This document shows positions 63,174 to 64,000 of a stretch of 64,000 bases of DNA, one piece after another. This DNA comes from Anoplolepis gracilipes (lineage: Eukaryota > Arthropoda > Insecta > Hymenoptera > Formicidae). The position numbers and the translations under genes were made by a program. The stretch spans positions 9,894,501 to 9,958,500 of the forward strand of contig NC_132975.1 of assembly GCF_047496725.1 (NCBI RefSeq), in the 5' to 3' direction. The notes under the pieces were generated by a model. That model was not told the DNA's origin and made no database searches. It was given only the letters and a program-made list of their open reading frames with translations. Each line of letters begins with the position of its first letter. Positions within the stretch are counted from its first letter, which is position 1.

Positions 63174-64000
63174 GACGACTTCTACTTGAACAATTCAGAC
63201 ATCTTAAAATATCAGAAAAAAAGATATAAGAAAAAAATTATTGTACGTGTTCCATATATATAATATTTACATGTGTGTAAAAAATGAAATAAATAAATCT
63301 ATAGAATTAAATATACATAATAATTGCATGAACTAGAAAATATCATAAACATTTTTAGAGATACACTGGAAAACGGACTATCAAACTCACTAAAAAAATT
63401 CTTGGTGTTAATAAAATTATATTAACTCAAACACGTTTACAAAAAGATTGATACTTCACCTATTATATTATGTCAATATTACATATTGTTGCAATTACGA
63501 AATTAAATGGCAAATATTTTTAAAACTATATCTAAAAAAAGAATGTTTATATAAAATAAGAGTTTATAGATTTAAAAAGATGTTTTTTTAAGATCTATCA
63601 TTTTTATCTTTAATTATGTAGAAGATTTTTAAAATCCACTCTTCCAAAATTATTCTGTATAAGAATTATATGTATTTCTCTTTGTGATGTTAAAAATAAA
63701 TTGTTCGCTCAATAATCGGTTTATGTTTAAAGAGTAATTTCGAAACTATTGGGATATTCAATAATGATCCAGCGGATTCTAGTCTTGGACTAGTGTGGCT
63801 CGATCGACTGCTATGGTGCAACGTAAGGTGCAACCCACGTGCGTATCGTGACATTCCGATCGTGACTTGCAATCTGCATTCGTAACTTCGTTTCTACTCG
63901 GACCGATGTCCGCTCTTTTACGCCTAGTCTCCTTTTAACGGCACACGCGGGATGAATAAGAACTCACTAAGCAAAACTGCTCGTTGAAAGTGCGATAATT

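Larger units (their letters stand above)
53301..64000. other. Non-coding region, fourth part, rich in inverted repeats
   Basis: Islands at about 53330-53700, 53990-54310, 57020-57450, 58070-58620, 60060-60440 and 63700-64000. Six inverted-repeat or foldback elements are concentrated here (54835, 55338, 58620, 59047, 63025, plus the second dispersed repeat copy at 61190). A minus-strand frame at 61803-62057 is the only one with protein-like composition. Confidence 0.55.

Noticed and set aside
1..64000. CRISPR arrays, bacterial operons or viral replication genes
   Set aside because: Nothing in the window has regularly spaced identical repeats, ribosome-binding sites or viral hallmark motifs; the genes are spliced and eukaryotic.

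Overview
The window looks like nuclear DNA from an insect, probably a hymenopteran and perhaps an ant. It is AT-rich overall, has many CG-containing, more GC-balanced islands, short spliceosomal introns with clean GT-AG borders, abundant microsatellites, and arthropod-type gene structures. The species cannot be named from the sequence alone.

Only three protein-coding genes can be supported, all in the left 24 kb. (1) Positions 1-4809 (+) hold the 3' part of a senataxin/Sen1-type superfamily 1 RNA/DNA helicase. Four exons are visible, the gene starts before the window, and the helicase core is complete. (2) Positions 5321-6001 (+) hold a single-exon O6-alkylguanine-DNA alkyltransferase (MGMT/Ada C-terminal family). 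It has an intact PCHR active site, an isoleucine where the family has its arginine finger, and a 44-residue C-terminal tail encoded by unusually GC-rich, repeat-like DNA. (3) Positions 23783-8391 (-) hold twelve exons of a cysteine-rich extracellular protein. All splice phases agree and give 585 visible residues. It resembles the insect-restricted proteins whose modules are catalogued as DUF7042-DUF7045. It ends in a Ser/Thr/Pro-rich stalk and a short hydrophobic tail. Its 5' exon or exons, with the expected signal peptide, were not found.

The protein from gene 3 is built as two related halves, and the halves share intron phases at three matching positions. This internal duplication is the most informative biological observation in the window.

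From about 23.8 kb to 64 kb no convincing coding exon was found. The stretch may be the first intron and upstream region of gene 3, or a gene desert. It alternates AT-rich DNA with 300-800 bp GC-balanced islands. It holds a 185 bp miniature inverted-repeat element with TA target duplications, a perfect 35 bp hairpin, several other inverted repeats, an inverted pair of about 300 bp dispersed repeats, a roughly 200 bp direct duplication, and many (TA)n, (GA)n, (GAA)n and homopolymer tracts.

No tRNA, rRNA, CRISPR array or recognisable microRNA was found. The genes show no sign of working in one pathway, although senataxin and MGMT both act in genome maintenance.
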